A DNA stretch of 64,000 bases from Haematococcus lacustris (GCA_030144725.1 JASKMD010000018.1:6849469-6913468), one strand, 5' to 3'. Positions 40,618 through 51,163 are shown, counted from the stretch's first letter. Notes: a model not told the origin generated them from the letters alone. A program made the numbers and translations.

Positions 40618-40909
40618 GTCCTTGGGTGCCATTCTGCCCCCCACCCTTCATCCTCACCCCCATGGCAGGATCAGGTACACACTTCATCATGATAGATACC
40701 AGGGTCTTGCATGGTGTGTGCAGCCAGCTAGGCCTGACCACAGCCACAGCAGCAGCCTTTGAGGCCGAGCATGCTGCCTACAGTCACTGGGACAGTGTGT
40801 TCAAAATAGGCAAACTCGCCAACCGGGGGTTTGTGTTCAACAGGCAAATCCTGACTGATGGGGTCAGTGTGTGTGTGCAATACACACGCCACTGGACTAC
40901 ACCCCCCCT

Positions 40910-41135
40910 GGCCCCTCTGGCAGCAGCCCAGCAGCCGGCCCAGCAGCGGACCCTCTGACAGCAGCCCGGCAGCCGGCCCAGCAGCAGGTCCCTCTGGCAG
41001 CAGCCCAGCAGCAGGCCCCTCTGGCAGCAGCCCAGTAGCAGCTGGTCCCTCGGGCAGCAGCCCAGCAGCAACAGACCACTCTGGCAGCAGCCCAGCAGCA
41101 ACAGACCACTCTGGCAGCACAGCAGCTGAAGACCC
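40910..41135. repeat. CTCTGGCAGCAGCCCAGCAG minisatellite in Fanzor spacer
   Basis: Units of 21-27 bp reading SSPAAGPSG in the frame that continues into RuvC-I. Unit-length variation here changes the frame between the N-terminal part and RuvC-I. Confidence 0.85.
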
Positions 41136-42345
41136 CTCTGACAGCACCAACAGCAACAACAAGCGCCTACCAGCTGACATAGGTAGCGGCCTGGCTGACG
41201 AGCGGGCGTTCCAGTTTGACCCAGCCACTCAAATGGGCATGGGGCTGGACCCTGGTGCCATCCAGGCAGTCAGCGCAGCTTCAGGGGTGTGGCATGCAGA
41301 TGGCCGCTTGCAAGGCTTCTACAGGAGCAAGCTGACCAGGAGCCAGGTGCAGCATGACAGCGGCCTAGTCCAGGCTCGCCACAATACTCAGCGGTGGAAT
41401 GACAACCTCCCTGGTGGCCATCCAGCGGCATGTGGCCGTCACCCTGGCCACTTGGGATGCAGTGTGGGAGGAGTACCTGCATCCCAAGTGGGCTGAGCAG
41501 AAGATGAGGCTGCATGGTGCGCAGGAGATGGTCTTGGAGCGCTACTTCAAGAAGGTGGGAGTGCCAAGTGTAGGGGGTAGGGGGAAGGCCAGAGGCAAGA
41601 CCAGAAGCTGATGACTGCCCCACATGTGACCTGCTAGGTGCCCATGTCCCCAGTTCTGCCAAGGATGTCATCTGCGGTGTGTGCCTTGTGTGCCATGCAG
41701 TTGGAGGAGGAGGCAGCCAGCGTGTCCCAGCAGGAGTGGGGGACCCGCAAGCAGCTGGTGGTGTTCTTTGGCAACGCAGGCATTGGCACGCGGGGTGGGT
41801 GGGGGGCCAAGGCTGTGCTGCAGGCCTGCCGCAAGGTGGTGGAGAGGCCCAACAGCGGCAAGCCAACCGACAGGGTGCCAGGCAAGGTGGTGACAGTGGA
41901 TGAGTTCCGCACCAGCAGGGTCAGCTCAATCTTGAACAGCCCCCAGCCATGTGAGGAGGAGCTGGACAGCAGCAAGCCCACCAGGCCTGAGGACTGGAAG
42001 CCCAAGCCTGGCCAGGTGCAAAACCGCTTGTTACGGTCAGCCTGGAGCTAGCGGTTTGAGGCGCCAGTGTGGGGGCTCATGTGGTGCCCTTGGCTGGCCC
42101 AGGCCACCCCTGGGGACCTTGGCAAATGGGTGGACAGGGACTGCAACGCAGCCCTCAACCTCCAGCGGGCAGGGGAGAGCAAGTGGCGCCCACTGGAGCT
42201 GTGCAGGTGGCCACACCGTGGAAGACTTCCTGCCCAGGGCAAGGAGTACCCAGCACTAGGCTTCAAGAAGCTGCGAGACCGAGCCCCCAAGGCCCAAGCC
42301 CAGCAGCATGTGGCACAGCAGCATGTGTGCACTGCACAATGCTGA

Positions 42346-42517
42346 AGTTGTTGCTTACATCAGAGCATGTGTTCCATGCCAACATAGATTTCCCGGCCTT
42401 CGCAAGCGCGTTGGGGTAATGAATCACGTATTGGTACCGGATGCTTGCTGCATGCAAACAGATCGGATTACAGATAACACAGCCCCTGCCCTGTAGTAAT
42501 AGTAGGGGAACAACTGT
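42346..42517 (+). ncRNA. conserved 3' tail of the Fanzor element, candidate guide-RNA region
   Basis: After the stop, about 170 bp are conserved among copies A (24841-25010), B and C (51022-51153, with an internal deletion), although most of the gene is missing in A and C. It includes a short inverted repeat in GCTTGCTGCATGCAAAC and ends at GTAGGGGAACAACT. In TnpB and Fanzor loci the guide RNA lies at or over the 3' end of the nuclease gene and reaches into flanking DNA. Position and conservation fit, but no transcript is shown; it could simply be the end needed for mobility. Confidence 0.35.
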
Positions 42518-42626
42518 GCTGCTATCGCTGCTCTCGTTCTTTTGTGGCCTGCCGGAAGAGTGGTCTGCTCTATAAAACAGTCTGCTGGAACATGCCACAT
42601 GCACGCATCATATGTGCATGCAGGCG

Positions 42627-43426
42627 GCTCAAGGGGAGGGGCTTGGGTTGGAAGTGAGACTCCGGGGGGGCAGGAGGGCCCTGAGGGGGGCAGCAGGTGC
42701 TGGGCTAGCTGGGGCAGTGGGGTCATATAGCTCAGTGGCAGGGGGAGGGTGGCAGGCCGTATGGCAGTAGAGGGGCAGGGCTTTAGAGCAGGGCTGAAGG
42801 GCAGTAGCATGTGGGAGGTGCAGGTAGGGGGCTGCTGATGCTGTGAATGAGCCAAGACAGTATGCAAGGCAAAGGTGAGGGCGCCTGTGCGCATCATGTG
42901 CAGCACCCACCAACCTGGTCTGACCTGGCCAGTGGACGGCTCGCTGCCCTGCTTCAGTCCCTGTCCTGTGATCACCTCCACTGCCCCATACACTGCTGCC
43001 TGTTGCTGCAGGCAGCGCCAGCTAATCTTGGGCGGGGACCACCTCATTGAGGACTGCCACTGCTGGGCGTGCGTACGTTGCAATGCTAGCTTCAGGACCT
43101 ATCCCTTTGAGCGACCCTATCTGTGGTTCACACCCTTGGTCACGCCTGCGTCACACTCGTCTGGGCAGCAGCAGCAAGACGATGCCAGTCAGCAGGGGGT
43201 TCGGACAGGGCAGGCGATGAGCTGGACCAGCTCGGATACGCATCTTCGTCTCGAGAGCACCCATGGGGCTCATACCATGTACGAGCACCCCACCTACACT
43301 TACGAGCTTTGAGCCAGACAGTTTTCTCCCATTCCTTGCTCCTTTTGCCTCCTCGTCCTCCTGTACACCTTTCACTGGGGTTTGATTGCGCGTGCTGTTG
43401 GCTCGTCATCAATGCCGCTATCGCTG
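42627..43426 (+). repeat. tandem segmental duplication, copy 2
   Basis: Second copy of 39250-39983, with about 80 bp extra near 42710-42790. It ends with the uninterrupted Fanzor target GCTATCGCTGCTC followed by TATAAAAC. A CTATAAAACAGTCTGCT ... ATATGTGCATGCAG block follows both copies (42571-42630, 43428-43500). Confidence 0.8.
43011..43312 (+). pseudogene. duplicated last exon of the zinc-ribbon gene
   Basis: Exon 2 of the zinc-ribbon gene repeated with its acceptor: RQRQLILGGDHLIEDCHCWAC to TYTYEL. A few residues differ (FTPLV for FIPLV; a shorter Ser/Gly/Gln stretch). The open frame is intact, but the CPRC-encoding exon is absent, so alone it lacks half of the zinc ribbon. It could still act as an alternative last exon for the upstream gene. 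Confidence 0.75.
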
Positions 43427-43428
43427 CT

Positions 43429-43436
43429 CTATAAAA
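43429..43436 (+). promoter_or_regulatory. possible TATA box of the ferredoxin-like gene
   Basis: TATAAAAC about 110 bp before ATG 43547. The same octamer follows duplication copy 1 at about 42572, so the promoter region was part of the duplicated unit. Confidence 0.3.
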
Positions 43437-43546
43437 CAGTCTGCTCAAAGAGCAGCGCCCCTCTCTAACATGACACATGCATGCACCATATGTGCATGCA
43501 GAAACTTGTATGCCTTACTGGGCATCGCGGCTCGGGTGCAAGCAGC

Positions 43547-44873
43547 ATGCTGCGCTCGTTGCTAAACCCCTTCCGCGCGTTGGTTGCCGAGCAGGGCTCG
43601 CGCATCCTACAGCCCTGCTCAAGCTTGCGCGGATACGCGGGCCACCACGATGACGATCACGAGGTCAGCTACGAGCGCCCACCGCTTGTATACGATAACA
43701 TGGTCACGTTTAATGTCGTCGACCTCAATGGGAAGCGGCACGAGGTGAAGGGCATCATAGGCTCACCTCTGAACGAGGTTCTGATCGAGGCTGGGTTTCC
43801 CAGGGTGAGTGATTGTTTACCTCCACTCTGCAGCCTACTCGCGACTTGCAACCTGCTCGCCAGTAGTTACAACGGTGTTGATACTCTCGTGCGTGCAGAC
43901 CTATTTCTTCCCCAACATGGGTTTCTACTCTCAGCACATTGTAAGTGCGTGCCAGCGCCGCCTGATTCCTGCGGCATTTATGCAGCTTAGGATGCATGCT
44001 TTGCAGGTGGACGCGCACGTGCTCATCCCTAGAGACTACTGGTGCGGCCAGTAGGCACCAGTGCAGCAAGGGCCAGAGGCATGTGTGTGGACACAGGAGT
44101 GACCAGCATTAACAAGCAAGAAGCAAAGCAGCTGGAGCTGTTTTGAAATAGCTGTACAGGGGTCTTATATGTGTTAACTGCCCCTAAACGTGACATTCTT
44201 GGCCATGCTTCCCTGCAGCTGGGATTGGGACCAGGTCGCACCTCTCCACCTGTGTGCCTCTTTCTGTGGATGCAGGCAGCATATCCCAAACTATAAACCA
44301 GACAGCGCTTCTGGCGATGCCATCCAGCGCACATTTAGGGACATCGTGCAGGAAAATGTGAGGGACTCCAGCTTCTTAGCCAGCTATGTGCCCGTCACAC
44401 CAGGTGAGCTGGTCTGCCATGCAAGCAGCCCCGATGCTGACAGCTTCTGCTACTGGAATCGCTGCCATCATCATCACCTCCATCAGCAACCAATCGTGGC
44501 ATTCTAGCATGCATGGCCTCTTCTTTGCATCACTTGCATGCCGCAGTCTCAGTACTGCCTGTACAGCCATCTTCATCGTCTCAGTACAGCCATCTGCCAT
44601 TGGCCAGTGTTACATGGGCAGTACTGCTGCACCACCAACACAACAATTCCTGACATTCCATCATGGGCCATCACGGCCCGCACCCCATCACATGACGCAC
44701 ACCCCATGCACCCTTGCACCATGCGGCCATGCCGATGCGCAGCCTTGAACAAGATGACAATAGGCTTTGGCGCCATTAAGCCGTGGATCCTGCACACAGA
44801 GTGGGCCTTCAGCGGGCTGCATGATGACCCCACCACCCAGTTTGAGGAGCGCACAGTGGAAATTCACAGTTAG
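43547..44873 (+). CDS. mitochondrial ferredoxin-like protein, C1-FDX-like
   Basis: Five exons closing in frame: 43547-43804, 43899-43940, 44007-44050, 44276-44403, 44743-44873; 200 aa. The N-terminus (MLRSLLNPFRALVAEQ, SSLRGYAG) looks like a mitochondrial presequence. The body VTFNVVDLNGKRHEVKGIIG then LNEVLIEAG is the opening of an adrenodoxin-type beta-grasp fold, but the CX5CX2C iron-sulfur ligands are missing. Later VDAHVLIPRDYW and GAIKPWILHTEW recall the plant and algal complex I bridge protein C1-FDX, whose cluster motif is also lost. The role in complex I is inference. ATG 43547 is chosen as the start of the presequence; upstream in-frame codons would add an unlikely leader. Confidence 0.65.
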
Positions 44874-45569
44874 CGTGATGGGAGGCCTGGCTGATGTGAG
44901 GGCGGCCAGCGGTTGGTGGGGTTTGAAGCAACTTGTTCACCTGGCACGACGAGTGCGTCAGGCTTGTGAGGGCGGGGCCTGGCTGATCAGGCGGGGCAGC
45001 CCAAGTGCAGCGACTCAGTGTCTCATGCCCACCACAGCTGATGGAGGGTGTAGGGCCAACAGACTCGACAGCCTGACAGCCTATGCAGTTGTGGTGGGTT
45101 ACCCTAACCCTGACACCTTGGTGGTTGCACCTGGTGGAGGTGCACTGCCAGGTGGTGGCCCCAGGCGCTGCCAGTCCAAATTCCTTGCCTAGTACACAGC
45201 TGCGGCATGCTGCTATCAACATTGTTCTCACAGCTGGTGACAGCACAGCTGGCGCGGCATGATGTAGTGGCAAGCGTGATGTGTGCAGAGTCCTTCACCA
45301 GGCAGGGTGTCCACTATTGGGTACGCAGCCTCAGGCAGGTCGGTGCTGTGTGTCCTGCACTGCTGCTGCACTAAACCGATGAATTGCTGATCGCAGCAGG
45401 CTTGTTGAGAAGGTGGACCACCAGAGCTTGTAAAACCATATCATCTGCAGTGCAACTCACATTTGTGGTGGCAGCTGTCAGTGGCCCAACCAGAGCCGTG
45501 GGTTTTATAGACAGCAAAGAACACCACACAGCTTTCGCTGACAAGCAGTCCACACGGTATGAAGCAGTG
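44874..45569. other. no recognisable gene
   Basis: 3' flank of the ferredoxin-like gene. Frames at 44767-45192 and the opposing 44809-45273 have no motif. Nothing supports a gene up to the MITE. Confidence 0.45.
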
Positions 45570-45892
45570 TCAGGCGCCCCCAACATGGGGTTGGTAATAT
45601 GCATGCAATTACTCTCTAAATACTGCATCGTTTTCGATAGCGTTTGCACATTGGTAGCTGCAAATCAATGCGCGTCATCTGACTATCAGCGCACGACATT
45701 GGAGTCTTTGCTACGCGTACTGCCACGGCCTACTCGGTGTATGTTTATTCTGGATGGGTGAAAGGTAGCTGGCTGGGTTGGCTACATACTAAACCAGCTA
45801 GCATTAAATTTGGCGCAGCGAGTGCAGAGTTACAGCCGTCCTACTACTAGGGGTCGGTTTACTGCCATTTTTTGAATGTTGGGGGCGCCTGA
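45570..45892. mobile_element. 323-bp MITE, deletion derivative of the 8134-9669 family
   Basis: Perfect 17-bp terminal inverted repeats TCAGGCGCCCCCAACAT / ATGTTGGGGGCGCCTGA, with 7-bp target duplication AGCAGTG at 45563-45569 and 45893-45899. The left about 155 bp match 8134-8290; the right about 140 bp match 9529-9669; the middle is deleted. Confidence 0.88.
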
Positions 45893-46565
45893 AGCAGTGT
45901 CCACAATCGTCTTCACAGGTTGAACATTCACCCCATGCTTGTCAATCTTTGTCAAAATGACCAGCTGACCAGCTTTGGCACTCCACTGTATGACATGCAG
46001 CTGCATCCAGCCCGGTGTGTGCGCACAACACCGCTACGTGGCAGCCGGGCCGCAGAACGGTGTATGTGCCAGGCCGAGGGCAAGTGAGGGTCAGACTTTC
46101 TTTGACATACAGGCATTGTCGAGAGATGGTGTTCATCTGCTACCAGCTGTCAAGTTCTGCATGTACACTACCAAACGCTGCCATGAGCTCGTCAGTCCAT
46201 ACACCGGCATGCAGGTCATGGCTGTCGACTGTAGGAGCACGCAGCACTGCATCCCTGTCCTCCAGCATGCTGGCGGTTTTGACGCTTGTGCAGCTTCCTG
46301 CGGAACATCAACCCCTCGTGTGGCTGATGCTCAGGTTGCTGCGTGCACCTCCCCTTCTTTTGCGTCCGCTGTTCCATCTCACCCAAATAATGCCATGTGG
46401 CGACATTGTCTATCGCGCTTTTCCCGGCTAGGGCATGTCGCATGTCGTACTTATCCGCAATGTGCGCTTGGGGTACGCAACTAGATAGAAAGCTGCTTCG
46501 TATGTTTGACACTAGCTTTGCTAGGTTCTGCCAGGTTACGCTAGTGGTGACGGGGGAGTAGACCG
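45893..46565 (+). other. no recognisable gene; open frame 45975-46484
   Basis: A 169-codon plus-strand frame (start may be non-ATG) is Cys- and His-rich in places but shows no known motif. A second overlapping frame is equally long. I see no splice-supported model. Confidence 0.35.
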
Positions 46566-49500
46566 ATGCTGGTCAAGCTCGAACCTGGTGACAAGACGCT
46601 GCACTCAACATTCGCTATTGATGAGGCTCGTCAGAAGCTAGTATCTGATGCCGCCCATATGTGCATTGCGTCGGGCTGCGAGGTTGCCATTTTCATACTG
46701 GGCAAAGATGGCTCTCTCCTCCAGTTTACTAGCGCAGCAGACCCAGCTAAGCAAGTCGCTCGCCTGCTGCGAAGCACGCCGCAGGAGGTTATCAAGCTCT
46801 GCGATGTGGGTATCCCTGCTCAATGCCGCATGCCTTCCCTTCGCTGACTGTAGTGATGGGGACCCTTGGATGGAGGCTGCAGCCCTGCCAAGCCTGGCCA
46901 GTGCCGACGCTCTACTGCTGGTGTGCAGGTAGTTCCAGGGCAGGGTCCAGTGGAGCTCAGCCTCCCAGACAGTGCCAATCCATGTGACAACCAGGATCAG
47001 GGGCAGGTAAGAGCCCCTGCCTCTCACTCCCCACCAGGCACTGAGCTGCTGCCATGCTTTGACAACCCATCCCTAGTATGCAGCCCTCATGACTGCTGAC
47101 ACAGCGCATGGCCCATGGGCTGCAGGCTTTCTGTCCAGGCTTTTCACCAGCTGGAGAGCCAGCAGCCGTGGCAGAGCAGGCCGCCCTGGGCCTACCACCT
47201 GCCAAGCGCCCTGCACTGGCCCATGCCAATGGAGGCCCCGCACACCCGGGTCTCACTGTGCTGAGTGACACTGGGATGGCAGCAGGGGCTGGGGCAGCAG
47301 GGGCTGGGGCAGCAGGGGCTGGGCCAGCAGGGCCTGGGGCGAGCTCTGCTCCTGAGACCACCTCCAAGACGTCCGCCCCAGTGGCAGTAGGGACACAGGT
47401 GGTGGGTGAGGCTGCAGGACCACCACCAGCAGCGGCAAGCTCAGACACAGCAGCAGCAGCAGCAGCAGCAGCAGGAGGGGGAGCGGCAGCAGGAGCATGT
47501 GGAGCAGGGCCAGCAGCAGGTGGGGGAGCGGGTGGGGCGCCCGCCATGCCCTCCGACGCCCGGCCTGCCCCCATCCTGAACCTGCATGTGCAGCTGCCAT
47601 CAGGCCTGCTGGTGAAAGCAGAGAACTACAAATTCCCAGGCTTCCTGGACAGTGAGCTGTTCCCGCTGACCCCTCGCAGCGCCCAGGCATATGAGGCCCT
47701 GGCGGCTGAGTTTGACAGGCTGGCACAGCTGAGCAACCAGGCAGGCCAGGCCCGGCAGGTGTGTGGCTAGGAGAGGTGGGGTATGAGCTGGGGTGGGGCG
47801 TGGGCTGGGGTGGGGCATGTTTGGGTCAGGGTGGGGCTCCTCTGGTGGTGCTGGCCGCTCACTGCAGAGCAGCAGGGCCAGGAGGGGGTGGGAGAGGAGC
47901 AGGAGGGGTGTGGGAGAGGGGAGGGAGAGGGGCAGGAGGGGTGCGGGAGAGGTGCGGGAGGGGCTTGGCACAGGAATAATGGAGGGAGGGGGTGCCTGTG
48001 CAGGGCTATGAAGAGGGTGTACAGGGAGGCGGCGTCCCCTGACCCTGGCCTGCATGGCTCCTGGCCTGCATGCAGGCGGCTGCCCGGCCCCCAGGCCAGG
48101 TGCTGGACCTGGCGCACGGCACGGGGGGAGGTCCTCAGGGCCCTGCTGCCACCCTAGCCTCTTCCCGCCCCCCCCTCCAGCAGCAGCTGGGCAGCAGTGG
48201 GGGTGGGGGTGGCGGCAGCCTGGGCAGCGGTGCGGCTGCAGCAGGAGGGGGTGGAGGGGGCAAGGGTGCCAGGTTCAAACCCTTGTCGGTGCAGGTGCCT
48301 GAGAATCAAGCCGAGTTCATCAGCCTGCCCAGCTACCCCCACAGCCTCAGTGGCCGGGGCCCAGCGGGGGGCATGGTGCCCACCTCTCAGAGCAGAGGTG
48401 GGTGGGTGGGGGCTGGGTGGGTGGGAAGCTGGTCGGGGGGTGGCAGGACTGAGGGCTGGGAAGATGGAGTGGTGGGGAGGAGGTGGGGAGCAGCTGGCTG
48501 GGAGGAGAGGCTGGGGGAGGGGAGGGGGGGTTTGCTGGGTGGGCTGCTGTTTGGCCAAGGCAGGCCGGCAAGAGTTCCAGAGACTGCCAGCGCGTAGTGC
48601 CTGCAGCCATCACTGTCAGGCAGCTGTCAGGACTCCACTGAGCTGACTGTCAGGCTGTGGTGCTGACCCTGGTGCTCACACCCTGCTTGCACCCTCTCCT
48701 CTACAACACCTCTTGACACGTAGCCAGAGCTCTCACCCCTCATCCTCTTTGCAAGTGTTGTTGGCACCTTGGCGGCGCCTAGGAAGCCATGCCATGCCAT
48801 GCCATGCCATGCCATGCCATACCCTGTCCTGGCCTGCCCCCACCAGCCCAGCCCTCCACAGCTCTGGGTCGTCTCCACCAGCCCTGCCCTGCCCTGCTTT
48901 ACCATACCCTGCCCACCCCCTCCTGGCTTGCCTCATTTCCCCTCCTCCACCCAATGCCCTGCCTCCCCCTCCCCTGGCCCAGGCGGCATGCAGCTGCTGT
49001 CCCCGAGCGACCTGCTCACCAGCAACGGCCTGGTTAGCTGCGAAGGCCTGAGCCACTTCCTGTTGACCAGCCGAGCTGGACGCTCGCTGACCCCCTCCCT
49101 GCCCCCTGCTGCAGCCGCCCCCTCAGTGCCGGCAGGCCACAGCACCCACACCTTAGAAGCGGGGCGGCCCCCCTCCGCACCCCTGGGGCAGGCTCAGCAG
49201 CCAGGCCAGCCCACGGATCAGGCCAGCACCCACCCCGGTGCTGCACGCAGCTTGGAGCAGCAGCAGGGCCAGGGTCAGCAGCAGCAGCAGGGCCAGGGTC
49301 AGCAGCAGCAGCAGCAGGGCCTGGGGTCAGGGGCAGATGGGTCCCTGGGAGGGGGTGAGCGGCAGACCTCCCCCTCCCCCTTGGCATTGCTGCTGGCGGG
49401 GCAGGGGCTGGGGGGGGGCCAGGCCAGCTCGCAGGGGGTGGGGGGTCCGCGGGGCAGCGGCGGCATGCTGGAGAGCTCAGGTCAGCTGGGGGGGCTGGGC

Positions 49501-50372
49501 TTGGAGGTGGGCACGCCTGACTCTGCATGGGGTGGGTTTGGCGGCATGTCGGGCGGCAGGGACCCCTTTGCGCTGGGCAGCCGCTGGTCTCCCAGGTGAG
49601 CTCGAGCAGTGCCAGGGGTGGGGCTAGGGCTGGGCAGGGGGCAGGGGCAGGGACCAGAGCTAGGGGCAAGGGTAGTGTGAGGGGAAGGGCTGGAGGTAGG
49701 GGCCAGGGCTATGTGCGTGGGAAGGGGCAGGGCTAGAGGCAGGGCGGTAGGGTGAGGGGCACAGGGAGTGTGAGCAGCTCAGGGCCTCCCTCCCACCACA
49801 CGCCGCAGAGCACCTCTGACCCACTACCCTCCTGGCCTCATAGGCTGCACTGCTCAGGCTGTGCTGACCCATGCGCCTCCACCCACCCCAACCCCACCCC
49901 ACATAAACCACCATCTGCCCGTTTCTCCTCAACACGCTTGACCCACACCTGCCACACTCTCTGCCCTGTGCGCCCCTGCATTGTGTGACCAACTGCCCCG
50001 CCTCGTGTGACCAACCGCCACCCCGTGCCTGCCCGCAGCACCCTGGGGCCTGGCCACAGCGGGCCACTGAGCCAGGCCAGCTCAGCAGTAGGCGGCTTCA
50101 GCGACGACGGGGAGGGTGGGGTTGAGCTGCCTCGCGCTGCTGGGCTGGTGGTCACAGGTCATGGTGTGACCCGGCAGCAGCTGGACAGCCTGGAGCTGGC
50201 TGGGGCAGGGGCAGGGGCGGCGCAGGGGCGGCGGGCAGCAGGAGGCGGGGGTGGGGTGCCAGGGGAGGTGGCTGCACAGGGAGGGAGGTCGGGGCCGGGG
50301 ACCGGGGCGGAGCAAAGGCAGTCGTGGTCGGGCAACCAAGGGGGCCCAGTGGACATCCCGTTGGACTTGTAG
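46566..50372 (+). CDS. large low-complexity protein with divergent MADS-like N-terminus
   Basis: Six exons closing in frame: 46566-46805, 46929-47006, 47126-47758, 48076-48397, 48983-49595, 50039-50372; 739 aa. Exon 1 reads LVSDAAHMCIASGCEVAIFI, LGKDGSLLQFTSA, DPAKQVARLL. This lines up with the MADS segment G-L-x-K-K-A-x-E-L-S-x-L-C-x-x-E-V-A-x-I-I-F-x-x-x-G-K-L-x-x-F. The DNA-contacting basic residues of a normal MADS box (KRR in the first helix) are mostly absent. The rest is Ala/Gly/Gln-rich with conserved-looking islands (LPSGLLVKAENYKFPGFLDS; GVTRQQLDSLELAG), common in algal regulatory proteins. The last exon is copied at 25870-26160. A transcription role is inference; it may not bind DNA. 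Confidence 0.6.
48785..48820. repeat. GCCAT pentanucleotide repeat
   Basis: (GCCAT)n in the intron before exon 5 of the MADS-like gene, followed by C-rich intron sequence. Confidence 0.85.
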
Positions 50373-50709
50373 CTTGATGGTCTGGTGGCGTGCAGCGTGC
50401 GCTGGCTGGGCAAACAGCCCGTGAAAGGCTGGGGCGTGTGGATGGGGTGTGTGCGCGTGTGTGCTACACCATTTACATGCTGTTGCGGTAGCGATCCAAT
50501 CATACCAGTGGCAACCTAGCTGGTCCAACGGCTGCTGCAGTCGCCACCTGCAGGAGTTAGTTGCCCCCTACAGCGACCTTGTTTCGTGGATGGTGGTCTG
50601 GGAGTGAAGAACCCTGTTTACAAGAGACTTTGTCTAACCTGACCAAAAGCTGCTAAAGCTGCCGCCAGGAGGCGGTTTGCCTGGGTGTCCCTGCTGCTGC
50701 TGCTGCTGC
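50373..50709. other. 3' flank of the MADS-like gene
   Basis: No gene. TGTGTGCGCGTGTGTGC near 50445 and a (GCT)n run at 50690-50715 next to the Fanzor derivative. Confidence 0.4.
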
Positions 50710-50719
50710 TGCTGGTGAG

Positions 50720-51153
50720 AACAGTGTCACCAAGCCCCCCTCCCTGGCCCCACCCCCCTGCTGCTGTGCCCCAGGTCGCACCCAATGTAACTGTTGTAAA
50801 TGTAAGTCGCGAGAGTGATAGTCATGAGGGTGGCAGTCCAGCGGGCAGGGGAGAGCAAGTGGCGCCCACTGGAGCTGTGCAAGTGGCCGCACCGAGGAAG
50901 AGTTCCTGCCCAGGGCAAGGAGTACCCAGCACTGGGCTTCAAGAAGCTGCGAGACCGAGCCCCCAAGGCCCAAGCCCAGCAGCATGTGGCACAGCAGCAT
51001 GTGTGCACTGCACAATGCTGAAGTTGTTGCTTACATCAGAGCATGTGTTTCATGCCAACATAGATTTCCCGGCCTTCGCAAGCGGGTTGGGGTAGTGAAT
51101 CACGTATCAGATAACACAGCCCCTGCCCTGTAGTAATAGAAGGGGAACAACTG
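50720..51153 (+). mobile_element. Fanzor-element deletion derivative C
   Basis: Flanked by the 10-bp direct repeat TGCTGGTGAG (50710-50719, 51154-51163). The left part has GTCGCACCCAATGTAACTG and AAGTCGCGAGAG as in full copies. It then joins at about 50839 to CAGCGGGCAGGGGAGAGC, the RuvC-III coding end, and runs through the shared 3' tail. The tail lacks about 35 bp (GGTACCGG ... GATCGGATT) present in A and B. Confidence 0.7.
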
Positions 51154-51163
51154 TGCTGGTGAG

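Larger units (their letters stand above)
40170..42345 (+). pseudogene. Fanzor (eukaryotic TnpB-like) nuclease, broken
   Basis: Fanzors are RNA-guided RuvC nucleases of the TnpB/OMEGA family. ATG 40170 starts a Lys-rich N-terminus; then [20 protein letters not shown], a (GK)n tract, [21 protein letters not shown] and ILTDGVSVCVQYTRHW, the region before RuvC-I. A repeat-rich spacer shifts frame near 40950. RuvC-I: GLDPGAIQAV, Asp codon 41248. RuvC-II: VVTVDEFRTS, Glu codon 41902. RuvC-III: VDRDCNAALN, Asp codon 42139. A probable intron lies between KK at about 41559 (donor GTGGGA) and about 41655. Breaks: the spacer shift, which could be an intron; a frame change near 41400, where the minus-strand relative has about 18 more residues; and TAG at 42049, which is CAG in copy A. 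All three catalytic codons survive. Confidence 0.75.
39984..42517 (+). mobile_element. Fanzor element, near-full copy B
   Basis: Bracketed by the 16-bp direct repeat GCTGCTATCGCTGCTC (39968-39983 and 42518-42533). The paralogous site in duplication copy 2 (about 43412-43427) holds the target once with no insert. Left end: an inverted scrap of its own RuvC-III region (39990-40031), then CACCAAGTCGCCCAAGTCGC and related repeats, shared in part with the other copies. Right end: a non-coding tail finishing near GTAGGGGAACAACTGT. It carries a broken Fanzor nuclease gene. No convincing terminal inverted repeats. Confidence 0.75.
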
